Shown here one piece after another: positions 7,771-15,259 of a stretch of 17,746 nt of DNA (position 1 is the stretch's first letter; the number at the start of each line of letters is the position of its first letter). The position numbers were made by a program, and so were the translations under genes. This DNA comes from Atopobiaceae bacterium UBA1367 (lineage in GTDB: Bacteria > Actinomycetota > Coriobacteriia > Coriobacteriales > Atopobiaceae): the NCBI GenBank assembly GCA_002305995.1, contig DBRN01000014.1, positions 1 to 17,746 on the forward strand. Reading direction: 5' to 3'. The notes under the pieces were generated by a model. That model worked only from the letters and a program-made list of their open reading frames with translations. It made no database searches and had not been told where the DNA came from.

Positions 7771-7794
7771 GGCCCCTCTGCATGCGGAGGGGCC
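7771..7794 (-). terminator. Hairpin after the EIIA gene
   Basis: GGCCCCTC (7771-7778) and GAGGGGCC (7787-7794) form a perfect 8-bp GC-rich stem around TGCATGCG, 31 bp beyond the EIIA stop. On the minus strand the following bases are GTCCTCGCTCT, so the U tract is poor. It may be a weak terminator or an mRNA-stabilising hairpin inside a longer unit. Confidence 0.5.
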
Positions 7795-7824
7795 TCTGAA
7801 GGAAGGGCGTGTTGCAGGAGTGGC

Positions 7825-8340
7825 CTATGCGCAGGCGATGACCCTGGTGCCGGCAGCCACCTGGCCGGGTTCGGTGCACTCGACGCTGGCATAGTCGTCG
7901 GAGTTGGTAACGATGGTCATCACGATGTCCTTGTAGCCGGCCTTGGCGACCTTGGTCCGATCGAACGTGACGACCGGATCGCCAGCGTTCACATGCGTGC
8001 CGGCCTCAATCCACACGTTGAAGCCGTCGCCCTTCATGTTCACGGTGTCCACGCCGATGTGCACGAGGACCTCAGTGCCGTCGTCGCCGGTGATGCCGAA
8101 TGCGTGCGGCATGGCACTTGCCACGGCACCGCTGATGGGGGCGTACACGTTGCCGTTCTCGGGCCGTACGGCCACGGTCCTGCCCATGGCCTCGCAGGCG
8201 AAGACGGGATCAGGAATGTCAGCCGTCACCTCGACGCGGCCGGAGGCCGGCGCACACACGATGCCTTTGCCCGTCTCGGCAGCAACCGCCTCGGACTTCG
8301 CGGGCTTCTTGGATCCGAACAGCTTGTCAAACAGTCCCAT
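7825..8340 (-). CDS. PTS EIIA component, glucose (Crr) type
   Basis: A 171-residue soluble EIIA of the glucose/beta-glucoside family that passes phosphate from HPr to an EIIB domain. The core has SGxV..PDPVFACEAMGRTVAV, H79 in PHAFGI and the phospho-accepting H94 in VLVHIGVDTV. Their spacing of 15 matches H75/H90 of E. coli EIIA-Glc. The C-terminal core GDPVV.FD...A...G is also present. The start at 8340 gives the typical MGLFDKLFG beginning and follows AAGGAA. Because the EIIBC protein encoded at 10263-11678 lacks its own IIA domain, this protein is its likely partner. It is encoded 56 bp after the lipoprotein esterase and is probably cotranscribed with it. Confidence 0.93.
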   Translation of the reverse strand: MGLFDKLFGSKKPAKSEAVAAETGKGIVCAPASGRVEVTADIPDPVFACEAMGRTVAVRPENGNVYAPISGAVASAMPHAFGITGDDGTEVLVHIGVDTVNMKGDGFNVWIEAGTHVNAGDPVVTFDRTKVAKAGYKDIVMTIVTNSDDYASVECTEPGQVAAGTRVIACA

Positions 8341-8396
8341 GATGGTTCCTTCCATGCGATGGTGTCAGCTTGCCTAACCTAAGCACTTGCGAGAGT

Positions 8397-10130
8397 CTAG
8401 CGGCTGAAGCCCTTGAAGAACTCCCAGAGGTAGGGCGCCTCGGGCTTCCAGTTCCAGTGCGCTTGGTCCTTGATCGCCACGAGCTTCATGATCGGTTTGC
8501 CATCGGCACCGCTGAGCACGCCCTCCTCAGCGCTCTTCTCGCCGAGCATGATGTCGTTGACCTCATCGAACTTGATGCCGTACCACTCGTTGAGCGACAT
8601 GTCCATGTCCTCGGGGACCTCAAGGCCGTTGATCCTCTGGTAGGCCTGGATGAGCGGGAAGATGGGCACGCGCGGATCGACCTGCGCGATGGTCGTGCCG
8701 TTCTCATCGACCTTGAAGGCGTTCTTGCTCGAGAGGTCCACCGGGATCATGCCGAAGAAGTCGTGGTCGCCGCAGAGGTAGGTAAAGGGAACCGTCGGGC
8801 CGTCCCAGTCGGCGGCCAGCTCGGCGATCTCCTCCTTGTCGATGCCAGGGCCAGAGACACCACCCACGGCCGCGAAACGGTCAGCATACTTCACACCGTA
8901 GAGCTCGGAGGCGGAGGAACCCGCCGAGAGGCCCGAGATGTAGACGCGCGTCGCGTCGATCTGCGGGTACTTCGCCAGCATCATGTCGAGCCACGTGACG
9001 ATGCGGTCGTTCTGCAGACCGTCGCAGCCGAAGAAGTTGGGCTGCGGCTCGTCGGAGCCGGACTCGTACACGACGTCCTGCCACTCGGGAGCAAGGATGA
9101 TGAGGTCCTCGGTCTCTGCGAGCTCCATCCAGCCGCTTGACTCAACCTGCACGCGGGTGTCGTTGAGATTGCCGTGCAGCGTGACGATGGCAGGGACGCT
9201 GCCCGCGGTCGCATCAGCGAGGCGTGTCGGGACGACCTCGAACCAGGTGTAGGCGCCTTCCAGCCCGTCGACCGCCTCGTTGTAGTTCTCCGCGTAGTCG
9301 AACTGCGCGAAGTCGGGGAAGGAGTAGAGCGGATACGGGTCGGTGAAGTCGGCGACGCTCGCCATGTAGAACTCGGTGACCTCGTTGTGCTGGCGGTAGT
9401 TCTTGAGGAGGACCTGCTCCCAGGCATTGGCGAAGGCGGTGCCCAGGTCGGCGTCGGAGGCCACGACCACACGCTTCAGCGGGTCGTCGGCGTTCTCGTA
9501 AACGCCGTCGGAGACCTGCTTGGCGCCGTTGGCGGCGATGATCGCGTCCATGGCGGCCTGCGGGGCGTTTGAGAGGTAGGCCGGTACGAATGGCACGCCC
9601 GCGGCGTCGGCATCGGTGCCGCCGAAGGTCATGATGCCGGCGACGAAGTAGAGCTTGGGGGCAAGCGCGCCTAGGACGAAGTTAGCGCCCTCGTCCACGC
9701 CGATGACCTTGACGTTGTTGGCCGGGCCGACTGCAGCGACGAGCTCTACGAAGGCGTTGGCGTCGGAGGCGGTGTACGCTTTGCCGCCGGTGGGATTGAC
9801 CACTGTCACGCGGCCGACCCACTCCTCGAGGCTCGCGGCAAGGCCGAGCTGGCCGACCAGCTCGGCAGCACCATCGGCATCCTTGGCGCCGGCGAAGACG
9901 TAGTAGTGCGGTGCGAGCATATCGGAGTGGTGCAGCTCGATGCCGTCGTCAGCCGCGTTGTAGACGAAGTTGCCGTCGACCTCGAGGAGCTTTTCGAAGG
10001 GCTCAGCAGACGTTTTCGTGATAGTCGCTCCGCTGCTTCCGTTGCCCGAGCACGCTGCGAGCGCCAGGGCCGAAATCGTTCCCATTCCCGTGAGGAAGCT
10101 CCTGCGGGTAATGACGTGAGTTCTCTTCAT
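8397..10130 (-). CDS. Tat-exported lipoprotein esterase with PHB-depolymerase-like hydrolase domain
   Basis: A 577-residue protein. The N-terminus has a twin-arginine motif TRRSFL (R9, R10), a hydrophobic stretch and a lipobox LAAC (C27), so it should be exported folded and anchored to the outer face of the membrane. The C-terminal half is a serine hydrolase: VTLHGNLNDTR (oxyanion hole), ISGLSAGSSAS with S402, acid in CGDHDFF (D455 or D457), and base H558 in KDQAHWNW. The N-terminal half (about 70-250) looks like a second, degenerate hydrolase fold, with GVDEG (144-148) where GxSxG would be. The ATG at 10130 follows AAGGAGA; the longer open frame is rejected because it would bury the signal peptide. 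It lies between EIIBC and EIIA, suggesting it trims acylated sugars or glycosides before PTS uptake (inference). Confidence 0.8.
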   Translation of the reverse strand: MKRTHVITRRSFLTGMGTISALALAACSGNGSSGATITKTSAEPFEKLLEVDGNFVYNAADDGIELHHSDMLAPHYYVFAGAKDADGAAELVGQLGLAASLEEWVGRVTVVNPTGGKAYTASDANAFVELVAAVGPANNVKVIGVDEGANFVLGALAPKLYFVAGIMTFGGTDADAAGVPFVPAYLSNAPQAAMDAIIAANGAKQVSDGVYENADDPLKRVVVASDADLGTAFANAWEQVLLKNYRQHNEVTEFYMASVADFTDPYPLYSFPDFAQFDYAENYNEAVDGLEGAYTWFEVVPTRLADATAGSVPAIVTLHGNLNDTRVQVESSGWMELAETEDLIILAPEWQDVVYESGSDEPQPNFFGCDGLQNDRIVTWLDMMLAKYPQIDATRVYISGLSAGSSASELYGVKYADRFAAVGGVSGPGIDKEEIAELAADWDGPTVPFTYLCGDHDFFGMIPVDLSSKNAFKVDENGTTIAQVDPRVPIFPLIQAYQRINGLEVPEDMDMSLNEWYGIKFDEVNDIMLGEKSAEEGVLSGADGKPIMKLVAIKDQAHWNWKPEAPYLWEFFKGFSR

Positions 10131-10212
10131 GTCTGGTTCTCCTTGTCCTGAGAGATGACGGAGTGCATGTGACGTTTGCGAGCGATGCTTCGATCTGCTC
10201 ACTTTAGAGAAA

Positions 10213-10244
10213 GGCGCCGCCCCCGAGAAGTTCTCAGGGGCGGC
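10213..10244 (-). terminator. Hairpin between EIIBC and the lipoprotein gene
   Basis: GCCGCCCC-C-GAGAA (10216-10229) pairs with TTCTC-A-GGGGCGGC (10231-10244), leaving one C-A mismatch. On the minus strand the stem is followed by GCCTTTCTCTAAAG, a moderate U tract. It sits 18 bp after the EIIBC stop. It probably terminates or attenuates transcription so that the permease is made in a different amount from the downstream genes. Confidence 0.65.
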
Positions 10245-10262
10245 TGGGAAGGAAGGGGCTCG

Positions 10263-11678
10263 TTACTCCTTGCCCTCGGCCTGCTCCTTGGTGAGGCCGA
10301 AGAACCAGGTGCTCACGAAGGCGACGGCCATGCCGATTGCCATGGCGATGCAGCCGTTGATGAAGTTCGACTGCTCGCTGCCCATGAAGGAGAGGGGCGT
10401 GAAGATTGCGGAGGCACCCATGGTATAGAGGGTCACGTGGGTGATGGCAGCATAGAGGCCAGCCGCGGCGCCACCGAGCAGCGTGCCGATCCAGGGGCGC
10501 TTGTAGCGCAGGAACACGCCGTAGAGCAGGGGCTCGCCCACGCCACCGAGGAACTGGGTGATGAAGTAGCCCCAGCACAGGCTCTTCTGCTCGGGGTCCT
10601 TCATGCGCAGGGCCACGGCGAGGCCAACGCCGGAAGCGGTGAAAGCCTGGACGGCGGAAGCCATGAGGAACATGCCGTCGGAGCCGGTGACCCCGAAGTT
10701 GGCGATGGCGATGCCCATGATGCCGATGTGCATGCCGGTGAGAACGAGCATGGGATAGGTGGCGGCCACGATCATGATGGCGAGCCAGCCAAGGGGCGTG
10801 GCGCCGAGCCAGCTGAAGAAGCCGGCGACCGCGTTGCCAAGAAGGCTGCCGAGTGGCGCGAGGGCATAGAGGCCCACGGGGATCATGATGAGCATGGTAA
10901 GGAAGGGCCCGAAGATGGTACGCACGGCGGCAGGCATGACAGCGCTGATCTTCTTCTCCAGGAACGCGAGCACCGGGACACAGAGAAGGATGGGGATGAG
11001 CGTCTGCGAGTAGCCGAACAGGGGAATGGGGACCGGGAGGCCGAAGAGCGAGAGGCCTGTGCCCTCAGCACCGGCCAGTGCCGCGAAGCTCGGCTCGATG
11101 AGGACCGCACCCATCATCGCGCAGAGGAAAGGGCTGGTCTTGAGCTTCTGTCCGGCTGTGAAGCCGGCGAGGATGGGCATGAAGTAGAAGCCGGCGTTGT
11201 AGACCATGTTGCAGAGGAAGATAAACGGGTGGTCATCACCGATCAGGTTGAGGAAGGTTGGCCCGAAGATGGCGCCTAGGGTCTTGAAGAGACCAGCGGT
11301 CATGAGGACCGGCACCAGCGGCACAACCGCGCCAGAGAGGTAGTTGAGGACTGCGTCGAGCATGTTCTTGGGCGTCCACTCGAACTTGGCGGGAACGTCG
11401 TCGAGGTTCTCGTCTACGGAGCCGCCGCCACCGATGCCCAGCTTGGTCAGCTCCGCGTACACGTCGGGCACGGTCGGCCCGATGATGACTTGGTACATAC
11501 CGCCCTGCTTCATGACGCCCAGGACACCCTTGATGGCCTTGACGTCCTCGTCTACGGGTAGGTTGTCGTCTGCGAGGTTGAAGCGTAGGCGCGTTGCGCA
11601 GTGGATGACTGTCTTCACGTTCTCCTTGCCACCAACGGCCGCAAGCACGTCGGCTGCGATTTGCTTGTTGTCTGCCAT
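10263..11678 (-). CDS. PTS EIIBC permease, glucose/beta-glucoside/sucrose superfamily
   Basis: A 471-residue membrane transporter that imports and phosphorylates a sugar. The N-terminal IIB domain (1-90) carries the phospho-cysteine C27 in VIHCATRLRF. A linker (GGGGSVDE) leads to the IIC domain with about ten hydrophobic segments, TGMHIGI with H317, and GGVGEPLLYGV (378-388), which corresponds to the GITEPALYG sugar-binding loop of the family. No IIA domain is fused; the Crr-type EIIA encoded at 7825-8340 can supply it. The ATG at 11678 follows AAGGAAAGGG. Operator copy 2 lies upstream. Sugar specificity is not readable, but operator sharing with rhaB and rhamnosidase points to a rhamnose-containing disaccharide or glycoside with a phosphorylatable hexose. 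Confidence 0.93.
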   Translation of the reverse strand: MADNKQIAADVLAAVGGKENVKTVIHCATRLRFNLADDNLPVDEDVKAIKGVLGVMKQGGMYQVIIGPTVPDVYAELTKLGIGGGGSVDENLDDVPAKFEWTPKNMLDAVLNYLSGAVVPLVPVLMTAGLFKTLGAIFGPTFLNLIGDDHPFIFLCNMVYNAGFYFMPILAGFTAGQKLKTSPFLCAMMGAVLIEPSFAALAGAEGTGLSLFGLPVPIPLFGYSQTLIPILLCVPVLAFLEKKISAVMPAAVRTIFGPFLTMLIMIPVGLYALAPLGSLLGNAVAGFFSWLGATPLGWLAIMIVAATYPMLVLTGMHIGIMGIAIANFGVTGSDGMFLMASAVQAFTASGVGLAVALRMKDPEQKSLCWGYFITQFLGGVGEPLLYGVFLRYKRPWIGTLLGGAAAGLYAAITHVTLYTMGASAIFTPLSFMGSEQSNFINGCIAMAIGMAVAFVSTWFFGLTKEQAEGKE

Positions 11679-11738
11679 TTCCCTTTCCTTCCTTTGGTTG
11701 AGGCCTTGTCTGCCTCGCTTGTCCTACTTGCTAAAATA

Positions 11739-11780
11739 ACTATAAAAACAGTCATATACCTGCTACAATATCAATATGTG
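11739..11780 (-). promoter_or_regulatory. PTS EIIBC promoter with AraC-type operator, copy 2
   Basis: On the plus strand, 11762-11780 reads GCTACAATATCAATATGTG. The -10 box on the minus strand is TATAGT (11744-11739), exactly 18 bp from the operator edge, as at rhaB. The -35 (TTGTAG) lies within the operator. ACTATA and ATATACCTGC are both conserved with copy 1 at the same spacing. The -10 lies about 60 bp before the EIIBC ATG. Confidence 0.75.
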
Positions 11781-11831
11781 TGTCTCACGCTGTGACTTGT
11801 TGTCGATATCTCGAGGGCTCGTGCAAGACAA

Positions 11832-11861
11832 GGAGCCATCCATGAGAATGCGGATGGCTCC
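11832..11861 (-). terminator. Intrinsic terminator after the rhamnosidase gene
   Basis: GGAGCCATCC and GGATGGCTCC form a perfect 10-bp stem with a 10-nt loop, 27 bp past the rhamnosidase stop. On the minus strand TTGTCTTGC follows. It separates the rhamnosidase from the EIIBC unit, which then starts at its own operator promoter. Confidence 0.7.
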
Positions 11862-11887
11862 CAGTTCGCATATATAACGCGCTACAG

Positions 11888-14101
11888 CTACCGTACGATT
11901 GTGTCCGCAGGCACATCCAACAGCGCTTCCACGCCTGCGGGAACCTCGTATGAAAAAGTGATCCTTCCGTCCTCGCCTCGCCACCACTCCGTGCGAATGG
12001 TCCCGCGGCACGTATCGAACGAGCAGCTCACATGGTCGGTCGCCTCGCTGAAGTGCGGGCGGATCTCCACTCGGTCGCAACCGCAGGCATCGTCGGCCAC
12101 GCGGATGCCGCCGAGGCCTTGGTAGAACCACTGCAGGTAGCTCGAGAACATCGCGTGATTGTACGACGAAAGGAAGGGCTCGAAGGTCTCGGCGAGCGCG
12201 TGGTTGCCGCTCGCCAGCATGGCCCGGTAGCTGGGAACGTCATCGTGGTTGAGCCAGGCTTCGATCGCATCCGAATGCCCGGCGTGATGCAGCAGCTCGA
12301 AGGCAATCGTGGCGCCAAAGATGCCTGTGTTAAGGACGTCGTCCTGCTCTTGCATCTTTGCGACGAGGCGTTGGGCAAGCTCGTCCTCGGGGGCAAGGCC
12401 AAGGTCCGCAGCAAACGCGATGCCCGTCTGGGTGCCGTCACCCCAACTACCGTCCTCGCGGAGGTAGCGTTCCGCGATCTGGGCCTTGAGCTCGGCAAAC
12501 CGTTCCTCATAGGCACTGCCGTCCTGACCGAGAATCTCGCAGAAGCGCATCGCGGCGCGGGCAAAGCGCGCAATCGTGCACCAGCCCACGAACTCCTTAT
12601 CAGGCGTGCCTCCCTTGAATCCGGTCGATACGGGCGAGCCGTGGTCGCCCAAGCAGTGGCTCGAGAGCTTCTCCGGGTCCCACGAGAGCAGGTAGTCGAC
12701 GAGCTTCTTCACATACGGCCACTCCTCCTCCACAAGGTCGCGCGTGCCGTAGTACTGGTACGCGCGCAGGACCAGGTGCGGATAGGCCAGCTGCCAGAGC
12801 ATGGGTCCTTCGCCATAGGCCGTGCCGTTGGACCCGATGCCCATGAAGGGCGCCGTCTCGGGCACGCCGCCCGCAGCGGTCTGGTCGTTGCGGAAGTCGC
12901 GGGCCGTCTTGCGAATCAGGCCTTCACAGTCAAAACTCACGAGGTTCGAGATGGCAAGGGCGATCATGTCGCCACCATAGCCCAGGCGCTCGCGGGCGCA
13001 GTCCTCCCACAGGCTGTGATTGTTGTTGAGCTTGGTGCGGATGGCCGCATCCACGAGCTCGTCGTAGAAGGCGTTGCCGGTGCTCATGCTGCCTACGGGC
13101 GTGAGGTCGGTGTGCACAGGGGCGAGAGCGATGCTTGCGAGTTGCTCGCGCGGGATGCCCTCAATCAAGGCGTAGCGGAAGGAATGGACGGAGAACACGT
13201 TAGAGAAGCGATTCTGCCCCTCGGCGCAGGTGATGACGTCCTGCTGCAACGCAAATTCCGGTGCTCCTGGGCCACCTGACACGCGGAAGCCTTCGGGAAC
13301 AGTCATACCCACGAGGCCCGCGTAGCTCGATTCGTAGGAAGGCATGCCCTCGGCGTCGACCTTCTCGGCGTATCTGATAGTTACGGTATCTCCCCTGTGT
13401 GCGCTGAAGACAAGGTCGACCATACCCGTCTCGAGCACGTGGAAGTCGACCAGAAGAGACCCATCGGAGAGCTCGCGCACGTCTACGCCCGGCACCGGTG
13501 CAAAGCGACGGCAAGGCTCGACCGGCGAGGGCTCGAGCAGCCTGTCGTTGTCCCAGGCGCGAACCGGCAGCTCCGCGTCGCCACCACAGGAGAGGTCGCG
13601 ATGCTCACCCAGGTAGGTGTTGTTGAACAGCAGCTGCCCCTCACGACAGGTCCACGAGCCGTCGCTCACCAGTACGCTCTGCCCGTCCGCGACGAGCTCG
13701 GCCAGCACGCACGGCGTTCCCACCTCGGACAGCCGCTCGCGCAGGTTGTACTTGCCGAACATCGTGAGCGGCGAGGGGTTGTACCAGCCGTTGCCTAGCT
13801 CGATGACCAGTGTGTTCTCGCCCTCGCGCACGAGCTTCGTCACGTCGAACGTGCGCGTGTACACGAGCTTCGTGTAGTTGGTCCAGTCACCGAGCAGCTC
13901 GACGTTGCCGAGTGGTCGGTCGTTCACGCTCACCCGGGCAAAGCCAAGCACGGCAAGCGTGAGCTCGATGAGACCGCACGCCCCCAACTCGAACGTGCGG
14001 GCGAGCACGTGGTTGCGATGCGGCTGGTAGTACCCGGCGTCGTCTTTTCCATAGTCGTAGGCGGGGCCAGAGATCCAAAGGGCGTTCTCGAAGAATGGCA
14101 T
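11888..14101 (-). CDS. GH78 alpha-L-rhamnosidase, intracellular
   Basis: A 737-residue glycosidase that should remove terminal alpha-L-rhamnose. A lectin-like jelly-roll domain (about 30-110, with VLGFARVSVNDRPLG and GENTLVIELGNGWYN) matches the rhamnosidase N-terminal module. An (alpha/alpha)6 barrel follows, with EDCARERLGYGGD (366-378; E371 the likely general acid) and SYNHAMFSSYLQWFYQGLGGI (646-666). The C-terminal beta domain is present. No signal peptide is seen, so the substrate must be imported. At 737 residues it is shorter than many GH78 enzymes (900-1000). Two positions look odd: the usual DCPxRE reads DCA-RE with one residue fewer, and the acidic residue usually before WxY is Q657. 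The ATG at 14101 follows TAGGAA. It is divergent from the AraC regulator and has operator copy 3 upstream. Confidence 0.88.
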   Translation of the reverse strand: MPFFENALWISGPAYDYGKDDAGYYQPHRNHVLARTFELGACGLIELTLAVLGFARVSVNDRPLGNVELLGDWTNYTKLVYTRTFDVTKLVREGENTLVIELGNGWYNPSPLTMFGKYNLRERLSEVGTPCVLAELVADGQSVLVSDGSWTCREGQLLFNNTYLGEHRDLSCGGDAELPVRAWDNDRLLEPSPVEPCRRFAPVPGVDVRELSDGSLLVDFHVLETGMVDLVFSAHRGDTVTIRYAEKVDAEGMPSYESSYAGLVGMTVPEGFRVSGGPGAPEFALQQDVITCAEGQNRFSNVFSVHSFRYALIEGIPREQLASIALAPVHTDLTPVGSMSTGNAFYDELVDAAIRTKLNNNHSLWEDCARERLGYGGDMIALAISNLVSFDCEGLIRKTARDFRNDQTAAGGVPETAPFMGIGSNGTAYGEGPMLWQLAYPHLVLRAYQYYGTRDLVEEEWPYVKKLVDYLLSWDPEKLSSHCLGDHGSPVSTGFKGGTPDKEFVGWCTIARFARAAMRFCEILGQDGSAYEERFAELKAQIAERYLREDGSWGDGTQTGIAFAADLGLAPEDELAQRLVAKMQEQDDVLNTGIFGATIAFELLHHAGHSDAIEAWLNHDDVPSYRAMLASGNHALAETFEPFLSSYNHAMFSSYLQWFYQGLGGIRVADDACGCDRVEIRPHFSEATDHVSCSFDTCRGTIRTEWWRGEDGRITFSYEVPAGVEALLDVPADTIVR

Positions 14102-14132
14102 GTGTGTTCCTAACCGAATGAAGTGGATATTG

Positions 14133-14179
14133 ACTATACCCTACTTACCATTATTTATCAGCTACAATATCAATACATG
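14133..14179 (-). promoter_or_regulatory. Rhamnosidase promoter with AraC-type operator, copy 3, in the divergent intergenic region
   Basis: On the plus strand, 14161-14179 reads GCTACAATATCAATACATG, 17 of 19 identical to copy 2. A minus-strand TATAGT (14138-14133) and CTGATA (14161-14156) are separated by 17 bp and lie 32 bp from the rhamnosidase ATG. The operator edge is 23 bp from the -10 here, against 18 bp in the other two copies. On the plus strand the same region may hold the regulator promoter (TTGACT 14130-14135 with TATTTA 14152-14157), but that match is weak. Confidence 0.65.
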
Positions 14180-14224
14180 CCATTTTCGATGTGAATATGT
14201 GTGGTGCCTAGCGAGGAGGGAACT

Positions 14225-15205
14225 ATGAAGGTGAGCCAGCTGCCTCAGGCGATTCGCGACGCCGCGGGCGTCCAGACCCATACGTACGAGGAGATCGTCG
14301 CACACATCGCGGGCAAGTATCCGCTTGTTGAGTACAACGGTCGCGAGGTGTACTTGTTCGGGCAGGAGCGCGAGTTCAGCGACCATCGCCACATCGTCGC
14401 GTTCCACGAGACGTGCTCGCCCCCCACGCCCGAGCACATCCTGTCGTACGTCCTCATCACGTACTGTCTGTCGGGCACGTTTCCCCTCGTGGTGGACGGC
14501 AAACCCGCCACGCTGGGCACCGGTGAGTGCGTGGTGCTCGACCGCCAGGTCCCCCATGCTGTGGGCGAGACCGGGCCGGACGACATTGGCGTGAACATCA
14601 TCCTGCCCGAGGAGTTCTTCGACGGCTTCATGCTCGACGGCATCGCCGACCTGGCGTCATCCTTCCCCAGCCAGCTCACGACCATCGGTGCCCCGCACGG
14701 CGACTGGCGCTTCTACCGCACCGCCGAAGACGAGGTCGTGCGCACCTGCGTCGAGCGCGTGCTGTGCGAGCGCCTGGAGCCGGACATGACCAGCCCCTAC
14801 ATAGTCAACTTCTTCCTCGCCGCGCTCTTCACCCACCTCATGCGCACGTACGAGCCGCACGGGCAGCTCGACGACGTGGCGTGGGAGCGCTCGGAGCTCG
14901 TGGGCCGTGTGCGCCAGTACATCAGCCAGCACTACCAGGAGGGTAACCTGGGGCAGATGGCCCAAGACCTGGGTTACGAGCGCACGTACCTCTCCAAGTT
15001 CGTTCGCTCCGCTACCGGCTTGACCTTCAAGCAGCTCGTGAACGCGGATCGCATGCGCCACGCGGCCCTGATGCTGCGCGGCACGACCCAACCCATCTAC
15101 GAGATCGCGCAGGCGGTGGGACTCGCCAACCTCACGAGCTTCTACCAGCGCTTTCGCGAGTATGCCGGCATGACCCCGCAGGCATACCGCGACCAGAAAC
15201 CGTAA
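14225..15205 (+). CDS. AraC-family transcriptional regulator, likely rhamnoside activator
   Basis: A 326-residue regulator. The N-terminal part (about 40-115) is a cupin-like sugar-sensing domain ending in the typical GECVVLDRQVPHAVG. The C-terminal 100 residues are a double HTH: LVGRVRQYISQHYQEGNL, then LGYERTYLSKFVRSATG (first HTH), then PIYEIAQAVGLANLTSFYQRF and the closing GMTPQAYR. The ATG at 14225 is chosen over an upstream GTG (14201) because GAGGAGGG ends 5 bp before it. It is transcribed divergently from the rhamnosidase, with operator copy 3 between them. The same element precedes rhaB and the PTS gene, so this protein is the best candidate to bind all three. The ligand (rhamnose, rhamnulose or an imported glycoside) is unknown. 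Confidence 0.92.
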   Translation: MKVSQLPQAIRDAAGVQTHTYEEIVAHIAGKYPLVEYNGREVYLFGQEREFSDHRHIVAFHETCSPPTPEHILSYVLITYCLSGTFPLVVDGKPATLGTGECVVLDRQVPHAVGETGPDDIGVNIILPEEFFDGFMLDGIADLASSFPSQLTTIGAPHGDWRFYRTAEDEVVRTCVERVLCERLEPDMTSPYIVNFFLAALFTHLMRTYEPHGQLDDVAWERSELVGRVRQYISQHYQEGNLGQMAQDLGYERTYLSKFVRSATGLTFKQLVNADRMRHAALMLRGTTQPIYEIAQAVGLANLTSFYQRFREYAGMTPQAYRDQKP

Positions 15206-15259
15206 CCCTCCCAGGAAGTGTAAGGCACTGGGGAAACTCGCTGCACGGGCCGGAGACCA

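Noticed and set aside
10176..11279. Plus-strand open frame opposite the EIIBC gene, rich in Glu/Gly/His
   Set aside because: It is an antisense artefact of membrane-protein codons; the minus-strand EIIBC is certain.
12032..13279. Plus-strand open frame opposite the rhamnosidase
   Set aside because: It is a shadow of GH78 in high-GC DNA, with no domain and no plausible ribosome site.
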